Shown: positions 31,777 through 34,844 of the stretch, piece by piece
How positions within the stretch are numbered: position 1 is the first letter of the stretch
Layout of the letters: each line of letters opens with the position of its first letter
Assembly: GCA_021464525.1 (NCBI GenBank)
Contig: JADRCO010000390.1
Location: forward strand, 1-34,844
Direction of reading: 5' to 3'
DNA length: 34,844 nt
DNA from: Rhizophagus sp. LPA8_4_AMF
Lineage: Eukaryota > Glomeromycota > Glomeromycetes > Glomerales > Glomeraceae
Notes under the pieces: model-generated
What the model was told of the DNA's origin: nothing
What the model saw: only the letters and a program-made list of their open reading frames with translations
Databases searched by the model: none
Program-made: the position numbers and the translations under genes

Positions 31777-32852
31777 AACAAGTTCTTGAATCAACTATCA
31801 TATGTAAATACTAACCTTCCTAACTTTTTTCATATCATAACAAATAATTATATAATTTAAATACCAAAGTTCTGTTGCTAATTTATATTATTTACTTTAG
31901 AATCGTTCATTATATTAGAACGCGTGTTAAATGTGATTCGTAAGATCTAGAAGTGTACCTTATGAAATTAAGTTATACTTGACTGACATGTTTGATTATC
32001 TAGACTGATAGATATTTATACTTACTTAATACCTGAAAGCCGTCATTCAAAACAGAGAATAAAATCATGGTTAAAGAAAGTAGAAAATCTTTGAATCTCG
32101 GTTTCTTTATTTGTAAACGTTGCGTTTAACAGAACGTCATCTTTGTGTAACACCTTTTTATGCTATGTTCTGCGAACCGAAAATTTCCGACTTTCCGAGT
32201 ATTTCCGAGATTTTTTTGTTTATTCAACCCTAATTTAATCATCTGTTTAAACTCGGATTTTCTTTTTATTTTGATTAAGAAAAAGTTTAAAAAAGTCTCA
32301 CTATTTATTTTTTACATTGTTATTTAATTAACAAATTTATTTTTATTTTTATTTCTACACGTGATAAAAAGTTTCTTGTTTTTAAAAACCAACATTTCTT
32401 TTTTTGTGTCTCTTTTATTGCGCAGCAAAAAAATCTCCGGATTTTTTAAAGATTTTCAAAATTGACAAGGTGTTGTAATACAATTATTGATGAACAAACC
32501 TTTTTGTAACGTTACCAATCCTAATTAAGCTGTTTCCGATTAAATGGGAATAATAGGACAAACTCTTGACATAGGACAACTTTCTGTGTATCAAGTTTTC
32601 TCTCCTGTCAAAAATATTGCACATTTTTTTTTATTTTTCAATAGCTGTTATAATAATACGAGTTCTCGGAAGTTTTTAAAAAAAAGTTGATAAATAATCT
32701 ATCAAGGGTAAGCATTACCATTTGTAGTATCTTTTACTTTGGTAAAGTTATCCAATGATGGGTATATCAACAAATCACACTATTATTTTAAAATTGTCCG
32801 CAGTATTGACAACTTATTTTGATTGGTTTCCAATGAACTGCAGTTTTTTGAT
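31777..32852. other. Non-coding region upstream of the F-box/LRR-like gene
   Basis: AT-rich, presumably promoter DNA of the downstream gene in its last few hundred bases. No repeat or TATA box stands out. Confidence 0.5.
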
Positions 32853-34625
32853 ATGACGCCTACCTTGCCTGGTGATTGTCTATTACAAATTTTTTCCTAC
32901 CTTGCTGATGATAGCAAATCCCTTTACGCTTTCTTAAGAGTAAATCGATTATGGTGTGTAAATGCTATTAATTATTTATGGAAACAACCTTTTCAATTTG
33001 CGTTGATCTTGAAGAGCACACCAGATTATACTTCGCATCATCGAAGAAAAACCGGAAAACTTACCGAAACTTTTATTACATGTTTGATTCATAACGAAAT
33101 TATTTCCGGGGGTAGTATTCAAAATAAAAAAAGAACATCTGCAAGAGTTCCTTTGGTATCACCTCCATTATTTAATTATGTAGGATTTATTCGAAAACTT
33201 GATCTTGATGATTTGGGATTGGCAATTGCGGAATGGGCCGAATATATTTTTTCACCAAAGTATAATCGAGATACTTCGTCCGTAAAGCTTAGGAATTCCA
33301 TATTTTCTGTATTAATACAGCAAAAGTCTACCAAATACACGTCAATCAAGAATTTTCGTAATGACAATTCATTGATCGAGGAGATCACCATGAAAATATA
33401 TAAATTATTGATGAATCAAATTCCAAAATTAGATTGTCTTTCAATGAAACCTGGGGGTACAGATAGATTCTTTTCATCAACATCGGAAATTCTTAAAGTG
33501 CATCTGGAGAAAGATGCATTGTTTAATCATATTACAAAAGAAAATATGTCGATAATTCACTATCCTCGTGCCGATGTTTGTTTGGCTAATTTAGTTGAAT
33601 TTGAATGGAAAATTTTTAGAACAGAAGCGACAACTTCAGAACAATTTTTAATTGATCTTTCTCAAATTTGTACTAAAATCCAAAGGATTGAATTTGATAT
33701 GAATAAACCATGGCTTTTAGAACCTCGACCACAAGATTTGTCGATCGTCGAGGCTTTAAAAATTTTAATTGAATCACAAACATGTTTAGAAGAATTTGAA
33801 TTGAAAAATTGCGTTTTAGATAGTCATCATATAATGCTTGGACTCAATAATCGAGTTAATACATTAAAAAGATTAATTTTTCGACAAGTGAATTCATTAA
33901 AATTGGAATTTATTTCTGATATAGCAAATTTATATAATTTGGAAGAATTAAGATATTATGGAGGAAATATGGGGAGTAAAGACGCTTGGCCTTTGAGCTT
34001 TACGCATTTTCCAGTATTGAAAGTATATGAAATTGATGATTTATTGCCAACAGCGATCGCAGTTAATCCTGATGCGTTGGTTTCGGATTCTTGTCCAGCT
34101 TTGCGAACATTTATTTATAATCAAAGAAGGTATTATAGAGCAGAGTCTACCAGTTCAATAATTGGATCAGTCGGATTACATTGTGAAAATTTGCGACATT
34201 TTGAATGTAACGCAGAAATTTGTTCAATTAGTTTATTACAATTGACTTTTATATCGTCACCAAACCTTGAAAGAATCATTTTAACGAATGATAGACTATC
34301 ATTAAAAATTGATGAAATGTTAATGATAGTTCGATTAAAGAAATTAAAATATTTAGAATTGAATGGATCATGGAATTTTAAAGCCGAATCTTTATATCAT
34401 TTTTTGACCGTCTCTCAACCGCCACTTTCGACAATTGTTTTATCAAAAAATAGTTGTTTTGAAGATCCTCATCTTGAGGTTTTATTAAATTGTTTGGAAG
34501 GTGTTTTAACAACTTTTCATCTTATTAAAATGACTAAACGATTGAGCTTAGATATGAGAAGACAAGCTAAAGACAAAATCGAAAATTTTCTTTGCAGGAG
34601 AAAAACTAACATTGAAGAAGAGTAA
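32853..34625 (+). CDS. F-box protein with leucine-rich-repeat-like C-terminus
   Basis: An intronless frame of 590 residues. The frame is open 30 nt further upstream but without an ATG, so translation should begin at 32853 (MTPTLPGDCLLQIFSYL). Residues about 4-48 are an F-box (LPGDCLLQIFSYLADD, LYAFLRVNRLWC, INYLWKQPF), of the form common in Glomeromycotina. The rest has recurring Leu/Ile-rich segments such as LEEFELKNCVL, LKRLIFRQVNSL, LEELRYYGGN and LKYLELNGSW, spaced like irregular LRRs. These would form the substrate-recognition surface of an SCF ubiquitin ligase. It is not closely related to the two short F-box genes in the window, lacking their Cys finger and intron. The very C-terminus is basic, then acidic. 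Function beyond substrate receptor cannot be inferred. Confidence 0.9.
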   Translation: MTPTLPGDCLLQIFSYLADDSKSLYAFLRVNRLWCVNAINYLWKQPFQFALILKSTPDYTSHHRRKTGKLTETFITCLIHNEIISGGSIQNKKRTSARVPLVSPPLFNYVGFIRKLDLDDLGLAIAEWAEYIFSPKYNRDTSSVKLRNSIFSVLIQQKSTKYTSIKNFRNDNSLIEEITMKIYKLLMNQIPKLDCLSMKPGGTDRFFSSTSEILKVHLEKDALFNHITKENMSIIHYPRADVCLANLVEFEWKIFRTEATTSEQFLIDLSQICTKIQRIEFDMNKPWLLEPRPQDLSIVEALKILIESQTCLEEFELKNCVLDSHHIMLGLNNRVNTLKRLIFRQVNSLKLEFISDIANLYNLEELRYYGGNMGSKDAWPLSFTHFPVLKVYEIDDLLPTAIAVNPDALVSDSCPALRTFIYNQRRYYRAESTSSIIGSVGLHCENLRHFECNAEICSISLLQLTFISSPNLERIILTNDRLSLKIDEMLMIVRLKKLKYLELNGSWNFKAESLYHFLTVSQPPLSTIVLSKNSCFEDPHLEVLLNCLEGVLTTFHLIKMTKRLSLDMRRQAKDKIENFLCRRKTNIEEE

Positions 34626-34844
34626 AATAGCGAGTGGTTGTGATGAAAGTCGAATAAGTTAGAGCGTAGATGTGAAGATGTGAGACAATTAATAGAGAGG
34701 TTAATGTATTTGATGGGTCGGTGATTTAATTATTTTTTCTACAGTGAACAATAATAATAAATAGTGACGACATAGGGAATGTCCTTTAATATATAGTTTA
34801 GGTTCTTTTTATTGATTTATAAAAAAAAAAAATTTTTTTTTTTT
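34626..34844. other. 3' flank of the F-box/LRR-like gene
   Basis: Short AT-rich downstream sequence ending in an A13/T12 homopolymer pair at the window edge. Confidence 0.6.

Noticed and set aside
1..34844. CRISPR array, bacterial-type operon or phage
   Set aside because: Introns and gene families are eukaryotic; the tandem repeats lack unique equal-length spacers.

Overview
The window is a strongly AT-rich eukaryotic nuclear segment. Genes have short spliceosomal introns (about 50-100 nt; donors such as GTAAGT, GTATTAATTT, GTAAAT; acceptors ending TAG or AAG) and long non-coding stretches between them. The gene families point to an arbuscular mycorrhizal fungus (Glomeromycotina, Rhizophagus-like): a kinase with a Cys-rich N-terminus and the motifs HRDLHSGN and DLGLS, twin BTB-BACK-TLDc genes, three F-box genes, and one conserved ABC-F ATPase. 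The lineage is an inference from family content and base composition; no marker gene such as rRNA is present.

Layout. 1.1-4.8 kb (+): an eight-exon protein kinase gene with a duplicated Cys-rich N-terminal module, a duplicated C-terminal exon module, and an in-frame TGA where the second module copy has TGG. 7.0-8.5 kb (-): BTB-BACK-TLDc gene A. 9.6-9.7 kb (-): relic of an F-box exon. 10.1-11.1 kb (-): F-box/Cys-finger gene A. 11.7-14.7 kb: purine-rich low-complexity and tandem-repeat tract, interrupted by a probable Pol III unit or SINE on the minus strand at 13.3-13.4 kb. 15.5-17.0 kb (-): BTB-BACK-TLDc gene B. 17.9-19.9 kb: coding-like relics. 20.5-21.5 kb (+): F-box gene B. 21.8-23.1 kb: coding relics, including a secreted-protein gene with three frameshifts. 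23.3-23.8 kb: two foldback elements and a 30-bp tandem repeat. 24.5-25.5 kb (-): multi-pass membrane protein. 26.5-26.7 kb: a MITE-like element with terminal inverted repeats and a telomere-like core. 27.0-30.1 kb (-): nine-exon ABC-F ATPase. 32.9-34.6 kb (+): intronless F-box/LRR-like gene.

How the genes relate. There is no operon and no defined pathway. The theme is lineage-specific expansion. BTB-TLDc and F-box proteins typically recruit substrates to cullin-RING ubiquitin ligases, and a BTB/F-box pair occurs twice here with one F-box copy inverted, so local duplication, inversion and decay shaped the region. The ABC-F gene is the only clearly conserved housekeeping-type gene. I found no clearly new multi-gene system. 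The best leads are the tandemly duplicated phase-1 exon module of the kinase, the Pol III-like unit, the transposon-like element with telomeric repeats, and the secreted-protein gene whose breaks all lie in homopolymers.
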